Below, in pieces: positions 42,947 through 51,087 of a DNA stretch of 64,000 nucleotides. The number at the start of each line of letters is the position of its first letter. The first letter of the stretch is position 1. Under the pieces are notes generated by a model. It ran no database searches. It was not told the DNA's origin and was given only the letters and a program-made list of their open reading frames with translations. The DNA comes from Burkholderiales bacterium 67-32. Lineage in GTDB: Bacteria; Pseudomonadota; Gammaproteobacteria; Burkholderiales; Burkholderiaceae_B. The DNA lies in assembly GCA_001898625.1 (NCBI GenBank), contig MKUP01000023.1, forward strand, positions 186,001-250,000, written 5' to 3'. A program made the position numbers and the translations under genes.

Positions 42947-43180
42947 TCAGTTCACCCGGTTGTATTCGTTCTGGCCTTGCTGGGCCCGGGTCTTGAGTTC
43001 CTGTTCCCAGCTGTTCCGGTCGCCCGGCGTCCAGCCAGGCGCGGTGAAGGCCGAGACGCCGGTGCCCTTGTACGCGGGCTCGCCGTTCTGGACCTTGCCC
43101 TGGTAGAGCGACTGTTCCCGTTCGGTGCAGGCGGCGGTGCCGAGAACGAGCAGGATGGCGAGAAAGACGGTGGCTTTCAT
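42947..43180 (-). CDS. Small lipoprotein of the fdh operon
   Basis: A 77-residue protein with a lipobox (LGTAAC, Cys18). The mature part is short and polar (EREQSLYQGKVQNGEPAYKG, SWEQELKTRAQQGQNEYNR). Its ATG shares one base with the upstream stop (TGATG), so it is translated with the Fe-S subunit. No known family. It may help assemble or anchor the periplasmic FDH. Confidence 0.8.
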   Translation of the reverse strand: MKATVFLAILLVLGTAACTEREQSLYQGKVQNGEPAYKGTGVSAFTAPGWTPGDRNSWEQELKTRAQQGQNEYNRVN

Positions 43181-43824
43181 CACTTGCCTCCGGTGGTGGT
43201 GCCGCCCGGCTGGGGATTCTGCGGCGGCTGGCCGGCCTGCTTGGAGCCGTAGGCCGTGCCCCAGCCCCAGACTTCGGCGCCCTTGCCGCGCGCGACGACG
43301 CGGGTGCGGAAGATGTCGGCGATCACGTCGCCGTCGCCGCCCAGCAGCGCCTTGGTCGAGCACATCTCGGCACAGGCGGGCAGCTTGCCCTCGGCCAGCC
43401 GGTTGCGACCGTACTTCTCGAACTCCGCTTCGCTGCCATGGGCCTCGGGGCCGCCGGCGCAGAAGGTGCACTTGTCCATCTTGCCGCGCACGCCGAAGTT
43501 GCCCTGCGAGGGGAACTGCGGCGCACCGAACGGACAGGCGTAGGAGCAATAGCCGCAGCCGATGCAGGTGTCCTTGTTGTGCAGCACCACGCCTTCGTCG
43601 GTGTGGTAGAAGCAGTTGACGGGGCAGACCGCCATGCAGGGCGCGTCGCTGCAGTGCATGCAGGCCACCGAGATGGATTTCTCGCCCGGCACGCCGTCGT
43701 TCAGCGTGACCACGCGCCGGCGGTTCACGCCCCACGGCACCTCGTGCTCGTTCTTGCAGGCGGTGACGCAGGCATTGCATTCGATGCAGCGCTCCGCATC
43801 GCAGATGAATTTCATTCTGGCCAT
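43180..43824 (-). CDS. Formate dehydrogenase Fe-S subunit beta
   Basis: A 214-residue four-cluster ferredoxin subunit. Cys motifs are CIECNACVTAC (C13-C23), CMHCSDAPCMAVCP, CIGCGYCSYACP and CTFC...CAEMC. It transfers electrons from the catalytic subunit to the cytochrome. It lacks the C-terminal membrane anchor of E. coli FdnH, which is usual in this group, where the beta subunit is a short FdxH-type protein. The gap to fdhA is 10 nt. Confidence 0.94.
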   Translation of the reverse strand: MARMKFICDAERCIECNACVTACKNEHEVPWGVNRRRVVTLNDGVPGEKSISVACMHCSDAPCMAVCPVNCFYHTDEGVVLHNKDTCIGCGYCSYACPFGAPQFPSQGNFGVRGKMDKCTFCAGGPEAHGSEAEFEKYGRNRLAEGKLPACAEMCSTKALLGGDGDVIADIFRTRVVARGKGAEVWGWGTAYGSKQAGQPPQNPQPGGTTTGGK

Positions 43825-43834
43825 GGCGCGCTCC

Positions 43835-46807
43835 TTATGCCTTCTCGATGTTGCAGATGGTGGTCTTGGTTTCCTGCATCATGGTGACGCTGTCGTAGCC
43901 GTAGGTGGTACCGGTGTTGACCGCCTCGCCGCGCACGATCGGGGCCGCGCCCTCGGGGTAGTAGGCCAGGAGATCCTTGCCCTGCCAGCGGCCGGCGAAG
44001 TGGAAGGGCATGAAGGCGGTGTCCGGGCCGACCCGTTCGGTGACCAGGGCCTGCACGTTGAGCCGCGCGCCGGTGGGCGTGACCACCCAGCAGCGCGAGC
44101 CGTTGGTGATGCCGCGCTCGGCGGCCGCCTTCGGATTGATCTCGACGAAGCTTTCCTGTTGCAGCTCGGCCAGCCAGGGATTGGACCGGGTTTCGTCGCC
44201 GCCGCCCTCGTATTCGGTCAGGCGGCCGGAGGTCAGGATGATGGGGAATTTCTCGTACAGCTTGTCCTCGACGTTCTTCTGCTGCAGCGACTTGTACAGC
44301 GTCGGCAGGCGCCAGAAGGTTTTCATGTCGTCGTGGGTGGGGTACTTGGCGACGAGGTCGGGACGCGTGCCGTAGATCGGTTCGCGGTGCTGCGGGATGG
44401 GATCGGGGAAGTTCCAGACCACCGCGCGCGCCTTGGCGTTGCCGAAGGGGTGGCAGCCGTGGTTCTTCATCACCACGCGGATGATGCCGCCGGACAGGTC
44501 GGTCTTCCAGTTCTTGCCCTCGGCCGCGGCCTTCTCGGCGTCGGTCAGTTCGTCCCACCAACCGAGCTTCTTCATCAGCACGTGGTCGAATTCCGGATAG
44601 CCGGTGGGGATGTCGGCGCCCTTGGAGTGCGAGCCGTCTTCGGCCAGCAGGTTGACGCCGTTGCGCTCCACGCCGAAGTTCGCGCGGAAGTTGCCGCCGC
44701 CGTCCATGACATGGCGGGAGGTGTCGTACAGGTTGGGCGAACCGGGGTGCTTGAGCTCGGGCGTGCCGAAGCAGGGCCAGGGCAGGCCGAAGTAGTCGCC
44801 CTGGATGTCGTAGCCGGTTTCCTTGTCGACCACGCTGCCCTTGGCGCGCAGGGTCTTGACGTCGAAGGCGTGCATCAGCCGCATGTGGGCCTTGAGCCGT
44901 TCCGGGCTTTGGCCGGTGTAGCCGATGGTCCAGTTGCTGCGGTTGATCTCGCGCAGGATGTCCTCGATCACCGGCTCGTCCTGACCCTTGACCTTCTGCA
45001 TCTTGTAGTTCTTGCACAGCTCGGTGCCGAAGCCGAGTTTCTGCGCGAGCTGGTACATGATCATGTGGTCGGAGCGGCTGTCCCACAGCGGATCGATGAC
45101 CTTCTCGCGCCATTGCAGCGAGCGGTTCGAGGCGGTACAGGAGCCGCTGGTCTCGAACTGCGTGGCCGCGGGCAGCAGGTAGACGGCGCGGTTGGGGTTC
45201 AGGTCCTCGCTCTTGCCGGGCATGGCCGCCATCGCGGCGGTGGCCGACGGGTACGGATCGACCACGACCAGCAGGTCGAGCTTGTCCATGGCCCGCTTCA
45301 TTTCCAGGCCGCGCGTCTGCGAGTTGGGCGCATGGCCCCAGTAGAAGACGGCGCGCAGGTTGGAGTCCTGGTCGATGACGTCGTTCTTTTCCAGTACGCC
45401 GTCTATCCAGCGCGAGACGGTGATGCCCGATTTGGTCATCATCGCGGGCGAGGCGTAGCGGCCTTTGATCCAGTCGTAGTCGACGTCCCAGACCTTGGCG
45501 AAGTGGCGCCACGAGCCCTCGGCCAGGCCGTAGTAGCCGGGCAGCGAATCGGGGTTGGGGCCGATGTCGGTCGCGCCCTGCACGTTGTCATGACCGCGGA
45601 AGATGTTGGCGCCGCCGCCGGATACGCCGACGTTGCCCAGCGCGAGCTGCACGATGCAGGAGGCGCGCACCATGGCGTTGCCGATGCTGTGCTGGGTCTG
45701 GCCCATGCACCACACCAGCGTGCTGGGGCGGTTCTCGGCCATGGTCTTGGCGACGTTGTAGCAGGTGGCCTCGTCCACGCCGCAGGCATCCAGGACCTTG
45801 TCCGGCGTCCACTTGGCCAGGACGTCGGCCTTGACCTGGTCCATGCCGTAGACGCGGTCGTTGATGTACTTCTTGTCTTCCCAGCCGTTCTTGAAGATGT
45901 GGTACAGCACGCCGAACAGGAAGGGGATGTCGGTGCCGGACCGGATGCGGACGTAGTGGTCGGCCTTGGCGGCCGTGCGGGTGAAGCGGGGGTCGGCGAC
46001 GATGACCTTGCAGCCCTTTTCCTTGGCGTGCAGCAGGTGCAGCATGGACACCGGGTGGGCCTCGGCGGCGTTCGAGCCGATGTACAACGCAGCCTTCGAG
46101 TTCTGCATGTCGTTGTACGAGTTGGTCATGGCCCCGTAGCCCCAGGTATTGGCTACGCCGGCGACCGTGGTCGAATGGCAGATGCGCGCCTGGTGGTCGC
46201 AGTTGTTGCTGCCCCAGAAGCTCATGAACTTGCGCAGCAGGTAGGACTGCTCGTTGTTATGCTTGGACGAGCCGATCACGTAGACCGAGTCCTGGCCGCT
46301 TTCCTTGCGCAACTGGAGCATGCGGGCCGAGATTTCGTCCAGCGCGGTGTCCCAGCTGATGCGCTGGTACTTGCCGTCGACCAGCTTCATCGGATAGCGC
46401 AGGCGGTGCTCGCCGTGGCCGTGCTCGCGCACCGAGGCGCCCTTGGCGCAGTGCGCGCCCAGGTTGATGGGCGAATCGAACACCGGTTCCTGGCGGACCC
46501 AGACGCCGTTCTCGACCACGGCGTCGATCGCACAGCCCACCGAACAGTGCGTACAGACGGTGCGCCTGACTTCGACCTTGCCCTTGCCGATGCCGGCCTT
46601 CTGGTCGCTGTCGGCCGCGCCGGCCTTCCTGACCAGGCCGAGCTGCGTGGCGGCGAGCCCCGCGCCGACGCCCAGGCCAGAGCGGCGCAGGAAGGTGCGG
46701 CGGTCCATGGTGGGCAGCGCGTGGGCCATGCCGCGGCGCAGGCTGTGGACGAACGAGGAAGAAGCTGCGCCGGAGTCGCCGGCGCCCGTTTTCTTGGTCA
46801 GCAACAT
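43835..46807 (-). CDS. Formate dehydrogenase catalytic subunit alpha (Cys type, TAT-exported)
   Basis: A 990-residue molybdopterin enzyme. The twin-arginine motif is D-R36-R37-T-F-L, after a 34-residue extension that is typical of the group; the GGAG 6 nt upstream supports M1. The [4Fe-4S] ligands are C85, C88, C92 and C120. The active-site residue is C210 followed by H211 in HQARICHSTT, encoded TGC, so no selenocysteine is used. Later blocks such as GVSGGGANIFRGHDNVQG match periplasmic respiratory FDH. It oxidises formate to CO2 on the outer side, with Mo or W bis-MGD; the adjacent tupBCA favours W. Confidence 0.97.
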   Translation of the reverse strand: MLLTKKTGAGDSGAASSSFVHSLRRGMAHALPTMDRRTFLRRSGLGVGAGLAATQLGLVRKAGAADSDQKAGIGKGKVEVRRTVCTHCSVGCAIDAVVENGVWVRQEPVFDSPINLGAHCAKGASVREHGHGEHRLRYPMKLVDGKYQRISWDTALDEISARMLQLRKESGQDSVYVIGSSKHNNEQSYLLRKFMSFWGSNNCDHQARICHSTTVAGVANTWGYGAMTNSYNDMQNSKAALYIGSNAAEAHPVSMLHLLHAKEKGCKVIVADPRFTRTAAKADHYVRIRSGTDIPFLFGVLYHIFKNGWEDKKYINDRVYGMDQVKADVLAKWTPDKVLDACGVDEATCYNVAKTMAENRPSTLVWCMGQTQHSIGNAMVRASCIVQLALGNVGVSGGGANIFRGHDNVQGATDIGPNPDSLPGYYGLAEGSWRHFAKVWDVDYDWIKGRYASPAMMTKSGITVSRWIDGVLEKNDVIDQDSNLRAVFYWGHAPNSQTRGLEMKRAMDKLDLLVVVDPYPSATAAMAAMPGKSEDLNPNRAVYLLPAATQFETSGSCTASNRSLQWREKVIDPLWDSRSDHMIMYQLAQKLGFGTELCKNYKMQKVKGQDEPVIEDILREINRSNWTIGYTGQSPERLKAHMRLMHAFDVKTLRAKGSVVDKETGYDIQGDYFGLPWPCFGTPELKHPGSPNLYDTSRHVMDGGGNFRANFGVERNGVNLLAEDGSHSKGADIPTGYPEFDHVLMKKLGWWDELTDAEKAAAEGKNWKTDLSGGIIRVVMKNHGCHPFGNAKARAVVWNFPDPIPQHREPIYGTRPDLVAKYPTHDDMKTFWRLPTLYKSLQQKNVEDKLYEKFPIILTSGRLTEYEGGGDETRSNPWLAELQQESFVEINPKAAAERGITNGSRCWVVTPTGARLNVQALVTERVGPDTAFMPFHFAGRWQGKDLLAYYPEGAAPIVRGEAVNTGTTYGYDSVTMMQETKTTICNIEKA

Positions 46808-46822
46808 GCCGTGCTCCGGTGG

Positions 46823-47029
46823 TTAGACCAGCGTGGACTTGTAGTAGCGCTTGACGTGATCGGTCACGCTGTAGCCGCCGCCCCGTTCGGGGGCGGGCTT
46901 GGCGTCGGCTTGCGGGGCCGGGTCGGGGCGCAGCGAGGGCGCGACGGCGGCTCCGACGGCAGCGGCGCCCGCGGTGGCGGCACCTACGAAGAAACCCCGG
47001 CGGGATAGGTTGGCGGCGGTCTTGGGCAT
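46823..47029 (-). CDS. Small TAT-signal protein at the head of the fdh operon
   Basis: A 68-residue protein with a twin-arginine motif (LSRRGFFVG) and hydrophobic stretch AATAGAAAVGAAVAP, then a Pro/Ala linker and YSVTDHVKRYYKSTLV at the end. The start ATG 47029 has GGAG 6 nt upstream. It is a known companion annotated as a formate dehydrogenase region TAT target. It may help export of the alpha subunit. The gap to fdhA is 15 nt. Confidence 0.85.
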   Translation of the reverse strand: MPKTAANLSRRGFFVGAATAGAAAVGAAVAPSLRPDPAPQADAKPAPERGGGYSVTDHVKRYYKSTLV

Positions 47030-47052
47030 CTCTGTCTCCGTTGGGGCTGGCA

Positions 47053-47072
47053 GATATGAAGTGCTGTGCATA
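47053..47072. promoter_or_regulatory. Shared palindromic motif, copy 2 (fdh leader)
   Basis: GATATGAAGTGCTGTGCATA, 24-43 bp before the start of the first fdh gene. It differs by one base from the copy in the tup leader (39075-39094). The following palindrome GTAACCGGTTAC at 47084-47095 is next to it. Both may set the regulation of the fdh operon. Confidence 0.6.
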
Positions 47073-47149
47073 CTGTACCCCCGGTAACCGGTTACAGGCA
47101 ATGCCGCAAGCCATTCCGGGCCTCGGGTATACCCTCGACCGTAGCGCTT

Positions 47150-47779
47150 TCAGGGCAGCATGTCGAAGCCCTGCGCCTCCACGCTGGCGAAGGCCCGTGT
47201 GAACTCGCCCAGCGCCGCGTAGAAGCGGGCGCGCGGGTGGGCCGAGAGGGCGTCGCACATGGCGGGTACCCACGGCAGCAGGTGGTCGCCGAAGAATTTC
47301 CGCTGGTTGGCCAGGTGGCACTGCCCGGCGTCGTCCCCGGCGATCAGGTAGCGCATGACTTCGCACAGGTAGGCGATGTGGTCCTCGGTCTCGGGCATGG
47401 CCGGATCCCGGGCAAGGTCCAGGGCGGCGAGGTCGTTCCTCAGCCCGATCAGCGATTTCTCGTTCAGGAAACCGTTCAGGTAGTGCGAGCCGTACAGGTA
47501 GACCTCGGGCTTGCCCAGGCCGCCGAACAGGGCTTCGTATTCGTCGCGCAGCGCCGTATCGTCGGCAGCCTGCGCCGCGGCCACGAGGTCGCGCCACGGG
47601 GTTTCCAGGAAGGCGCCCGCCATGGGGGCCTCGGTGGCCGCCGCGCGCAGGCTGGCCGCGAAGGCCGCGTCGGGCGGCGCGTAGAACAGGCGGGCCAGCA
47701 CGCCGTAGAGTTCGGCCCGGGCGATCTCCTCGTCGAGCGAGGCCGAGCCGATGTCGGCAGGGGAGATGGATGCGTTCAT
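47150..47779 (-). CDS. TorD/DmsD-family chaperone for formate dehydrogenase
   Basis: A 209-residue all-helical redox-enzyme maturation protein. Family blocks are ARAELYGVLARLFYAPPD, EYEALFGGLGKPEVYLYGSHY with the E-x-x-x-L-F...P-x-x-S pattern, and ETEDHIAYLCEVMRYLIAG with the E-x-D-H motif. It should bind the TAT signal of FdhA until the cofactor is loaded. It overlaps the polyferredoxin gene by 4 nt and precedes the fdh leader. Confidence 0.9.
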   Translation of the reverse strand: MNASISPADIGSASLDEEIARAELYGVLARLFYAPPDAAFAASLRAAATEAPMAGAFLETPWRDLVAAAQAADDTALRDEYEALFGGLGKPEVYLYGSHYLNGFLNEKSLIGLRNDLAALDLARDPAMPETEDHIAYLCEVMRYLIAGDDAGQCHLANQRKFFGDHLLPWVPAMCDALSAHPRARFYAALGEFTRAFASVEAQGFDMLP

Positions 47780-49869
47780 AGGTCCGTGATGCGTGTCTGG
47801 TTGGCGCCCGAGTACAGGTCGATCACGCGGCAGTCGCCGCACATCTTCAGTCGTTCCCGGCCCGCGCCCTGGAACATCGGGTGGCTGCCCAGCCGCTCCA
47901 GCATGGCCTCGATGGCCTTCTGCGTGCCGAAGGCCTTGCCGCAGCGTACGCAGTGATGGGGGGCCGTCTCGTTCAGCACGAGGGGCCGGGCGCGTTCGGG
48001 TGTGGGCAGCAGGCGCGGCACGAGGGCGAGCGCGCTCTCGGGACAGGTTTCGACGCACAGGCCGCACTGCACGCAGTTCTTTTCCAGGAAGCGCAGCTGG
48101 GGCGCGTCCGGGTTGTCGAGCAGGGCGCTGGACGGACAGGCTCCCACGCAGCTCATGCACAGCGTACAGGCGTCCTTGTCGATGGCCAGGCTGCCGACGG
48201 GCGAGCCGCTGCCCGGCGGGCCGCCGGGCAGGGCGATCTCGTCCCGCGCGGCCGGGGCGTGGGCGATCAGGTGGTCCAGCGCGAGGTCCAGCGTGCTGCG
48301 TTTCTCGCGCACCATGGCGAAGCGCGCCGACGCGGCCGGCACGCCGGGGCGGTGCGCCGCCAGTTCGCGCAGCGCCGCATCCAGCGCCTGCGGGGTATCG
48401 GGGCGCAGCAGGTGCAGATGCGGTCCCGGATAGCCCAGGCCGTCGAGGATGGTCTGGCCCAGCGCGAGTTGCGCGGCCAGATTGTCCAGGTACTGCGGCG
48501 CTTCCTCGGCCGTGGCCAGGATGGCGACCTGCGAGGCGCCCAGCGCGACGGCGCCCAGCCACGCTTCCAGGCCGAGGCTGGCGGTATGCCAGACGCCCAG
48601 CGGGATGACGTTGGCGGGCAGGCCCTGGGCCCTGCCCAGGCTGGCGTCGCGGCCCAGGCGTTCGATCATCGCGCGGCCGGCCTCCTGGCTGTGCACCAGC
48701 ACGACGGGGGCCTGGCCGCCCGCCCGTGCGTAGGTGGACAGCAGCGTGCGCAGCACCGTGCCCTGGTCCGTCATGCGCGGATAGGCATAGGTGATCGCGC
48801 CGGTCGGGCACGCGGTGGTACAGGCGCCGCAGCCCACGCACAGGTTGGGGTTGACCTTGATCTGCTGGCGCGCCTTGTCGCTCTCGATGGCGCGGGCCGA
48901 GCAGATGTCGATACAGGCGCGGCAGCCGATCGTGTCGTTGCGGCTGTGTGCGCACAGCGACTGCTTGTAGTCGAAGAACTTGGGCTTCTCGAATTCGCCG
49001 ACCAGCTCGCGCAAGCGCAGGAGCGGCACCGGGTCCGTGCCGTTCCAGGCGAAATAGCCCTGCGGCGGCGCATGCTGCTCGAACAGCGTTCGGCCGCCCA
49101 GCTCCAGGACCAGGTCGAAGCGCGCTTCCTGCCGTTCGGGGGCGCGGGCGAAGTCGATCGCGCCCGCGGTCGTACAGGATGCCACGCAGGCACGATGGTC
49201 GCGGCAGCGGTCGCGGTCGATCTGGTAGTCGAGGCCGATCGCTCCTTCGGGGCACGCGGCAAGACAGGCGTTGCAGCGCGTGCACAGGTCGAGGTCGATG
49301 GGGTTGTCCTGCACCCAGGCCAGGTCGAACGCGCCCAGCCAGCCTCGCAGCGATTCCACGCGGCCGGCCAGCACGGGATGGCGCCGTTCCTGGTTCGCGC
49401 CCGCCGCGCCGGGGCCGCGCGCGAGGATCGTGACGTCGAGCGTGTCGTCCAGCATGGCCGCGGCGCGTTCGGCCTCGTCCAGCGGGCCGACGATGAGCAG
49501 CCGCCCCGCGCTGCGATAGCTGACCGTGGGGACCGGTTCGGGATCGGGCAGCCGCGCGGCCGCCAGCAGCGCGGCCAGCTTGGGCATGGCCTTCGAGGCG
49601 TCGCGGCTCCAGCCTCCGGTTTCACGGATGTTGACGAAGCGTACCGGAGCGACGGCGGCCTCGGTGTGTTCGCCGATCTGGGCGAACAGGCGTTTTTCCT
49701 GCGTACAGGCGACGGTGACGGGCGCGCTGCCTGTCACGGCCTGTTGGAAGGCGCCGGCTTCGTGGCGGCAGAGCGTGGAGTGCAGAACCAGCTTTTCGTC
49801 CAGGGCCGTGCCGAGCGCATCGGCGTCCAGGGGCATGGTCTTGTTGCAGTCGCAGATCAGTGTAGGCAT
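47776..49869 (-). CDS. Large 4Fe-4S polyferredoxin protein
   Basis: A 697-residue soluble protein with at least five cluster motifs: CTRCNACLAACP (about 195), CRDHRACVASC (about 222), CVGCGACTTACP (about 345), CTLCMSCVGACP (about 570) and CVQCGLCVETCP (about 605). The C-terminal CVRCGKAFGT...CGDCR looks like a zinc- or Fe-bound pair. Such proteins are annotated near FDH as ferredoxin subunits of unknown role. It may carry electrons to or from formate dehydrogenase or serve cofactor maturation. It has no signal peptide, so it acts in the cytoplasm, unlike the exported FDH. It is coupled to the torD gene (ATGA). Confidence 0.88.
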   Translation of the reverse strand: MPTLICDCNKTMPLDADALGTALDEKLVLHSTLCRHEAGAFQQAVTGSAPVTVACTQEKRLFAQIGEHTEAAVAPVRFVNIRETGGWSRDASKAMPKLAALLAAARLPDPEPVPTVSYRSAGRLLIVGPLDEAERAAAMLDDTLDVTILARGPGAAGANQERRHPVLAGRVESLRGWLGAFDLAWVQDNPIDLDLCTRCNACLAACPEGAIGLDYQIDRDRCRDHRACVASCTTAGAIDFARAPERQEARFDLVLELGGRTLFEQHAPPQGYFAWNGTDPVPLLRLRELVGEFEKPKFFDYKQSLCAHSRNDTIGCRACIDICSARAIESDKARQQIKVNPNLCVGCGACTTACPTGAITYAYPRMTDQGTVLRTLLSTYARAGGQAPVVLVHSQEAGRAMIERLGRDASLGRAQGLPANVIPLGVWHTASLGLEAWLGAVALGASQVAILATAEEAPQYLDNLAAQLALGQTILDGLGYPGPHLHLLRPDTPQALDAALRELAAHRPGVPAASARFAMVREKRSTLDLALDHLIAHAPAARDEIALPGGPPGSGSPVGSLAIDKDACTLCMSCVGACPSSALLDNPDAPQLRFLEKNCVQCGLCVETCPESALALVPRLLPTPERARPLVLNETAPHHCVRCGKAFGTQKAIEAMLERLGSHPMFQGAGRERLKMCGDCRVIDLYSGANQTRITDL

Positions 49870-49889
49870 GGGCGCTCTGGAGAGCCCGG

Positions 49890-50522
49890 CTACCTGGAAG
49901 GACCGGGCTCGGGAAAGTCGAAATGCGTCTGGCCGTCGCTGGGCGTATGGCCTGTGGATGCGCCAGACTCTAGCACGGAACCTTGGGCGCGATCATCGGC
50001 CCGGGCCTCGCTCTCGGGGTCTTGGCCGGGCGCCGCATCGCCGGAAGGCGGGGCGGGATCGTCCTGGACCAGGGCCAGCACACGCGCGCTGACCATCTGC
50101 CTGAGCGTGGATTCGGGCAGCTTCTCGGGCGAGGAATAATCGTCGATGTAGACGTCCAACCCGTCCATGACGTTGTAGTGCGGATCGGAGAAAAGCTTCT
50201 TGAGCGCGGCAAGCTTGACGTCGGGTTCGACCGCCGGCTGCATGAAGGCGGAGAAGTCGGAGTCGTGCGTCAGCGCAGCCAGGTCTTCCCGCGTCGGCGC
50301 GGGCGGGAGCTCGGCGGCGATGTCCGGCGCCTGCGCCGCGCCGGCAGGGCGGTCCGCGGGTTCGTCGGCGGGAAGGTCCTGCGCAGGCGTAGCCGGCGTG
50401 GCCTCGCGCGGACCCGGCCCGGTTTCGGGATCGGCGTCGGTGGGGGGCTCGTCCACGCCTGTCCGCGACTGGGCCTTGCGCCGCGACCAGCGGCCGAGGA
50501 AGCCTGCGCCGTCGTCGTTCAT
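49890..50522 (-). CDS. DUF3306 family protein
   Basis: A 210-residue protein with the family start FLGRWSRRKAQS, a long acidic Pro/Ala-rich linker, and the conserved block FMQPAVEPDVKLAALKKLFSDPHYNVMDGLDVYIDDYS. DUF3306 genes travel with DUF3305 and formate dehydrogenase, and no function is established. It overlaps the DUF3305 gene by 4 nt. Confidence 0.88.
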   Translation of the reverse strand: MNDDGAGFLGRWSRRKAQSRTGVDEPPTDADPETGPGPREATPATPAQDLPADEPADRPAGAAQAPDIAAELPPAPTREDLAALTHDSDFSAFMQPAVEPDVKLAALKKLFSDPHYNVMDGLDVYIDDYSSPEKLPESTLRQMVSARVLALVQDDPAPPSGDAAPGQDPESEARADDRAQGSVLESGASTGHTPSDGQTHFDFPEPGPSR

Positions 50523-51076
50523 GGTTCTTCGGTGTTCTTGCGCCTGCCGGTGCTGACCGACGCCGGGTTGCCGAAGCGGTCCTGCAGCGGCACGAAGCTG
50601 ACCGGGCGCCGCTTGCGCTTGGGCTCGGCCACGTAGTGCTCCGCCACGAAGCCGCGCAGCCACCCCACGATGTCGGCGGGGGCGGGCACTTGTTCAACGG
50701 TTTCCTGCGCGTCCAGCAGGCGGCCCGCGTGGTAGTAGCTGAGCGTGACCAGCTCCGGCCGCGCCAGCGGTTCGTCGTCCAGGCCGGCGGCTTCCTCCAT
50801 CCGCCACATCACGAACCAGCAGGGCGCCTCGGTCGTGGCGTTCAGGTAGTAGCCCTCGGCGTCGTCCTTGAACAGCTCGACCGCGAAGCCGGGATGCAGC
50901 CAGAGTTCGCCGTGCGCGTCCTTGCGCAGCCGGTGGGGCGCGCCGCCGAACGCCGGCTCGTCGGCCACCACGTCCGCCAGCGTCCACCGCCAGGGCTGCC
51001 ACCGGCTCATCGGGCCGTGGACGCGCTCCTTGCGCATGATCACGGCGACGTCGATGCGGGGAGCCTGGCTGGTCAT
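50519..51076 (-). CDS. DUF3305 family protein
   Basis: A 185-residue protein with the family pattern VAVIMRKERVHGPMSRWQPW, LHPGFAVELFKDDAEGYYLN and PCWFVMWRMEE. It is paired with DUF3306 in formate dehydrogenase loci, with no known biochemical role. It starts 11 nt after mrp. Confidence 0.88.
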   Translation of the reverse strand: MTSQAPRIDVAVIMRKERVHGPMSRWQPWRWTLADVVADEPAFGGAPHRLRKDAHGELWLHPGFAVELFKDDAEGYYLNATTEAPCWFVMWRMEEAAGLDDEPLARPELVTLSYYHAGRLLDAQETVEQVPAPADIVGWLRGFVAEHYVAEPKRKRRPVSFVPLQDRFGNPASVSTGRRKNTEEP

Positions 51077-51087
51077 GGCGGCCTCGG

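Noticed and set aside
46165-46190. Selenocysteine in the FDH active site
   Set aside because: The codon for residue 210 is TGC, an ordinary Cys codon, and no stop codon interrupts the frame.
43616-47008. A very long open frame on the plus strand opposite the formate dehydrogenase gene
   Set aside because: It lies antisense to fdhA, whose protein is well conserved. High GC keeps antisense frames open. The translation is low-complexity and matches no family.
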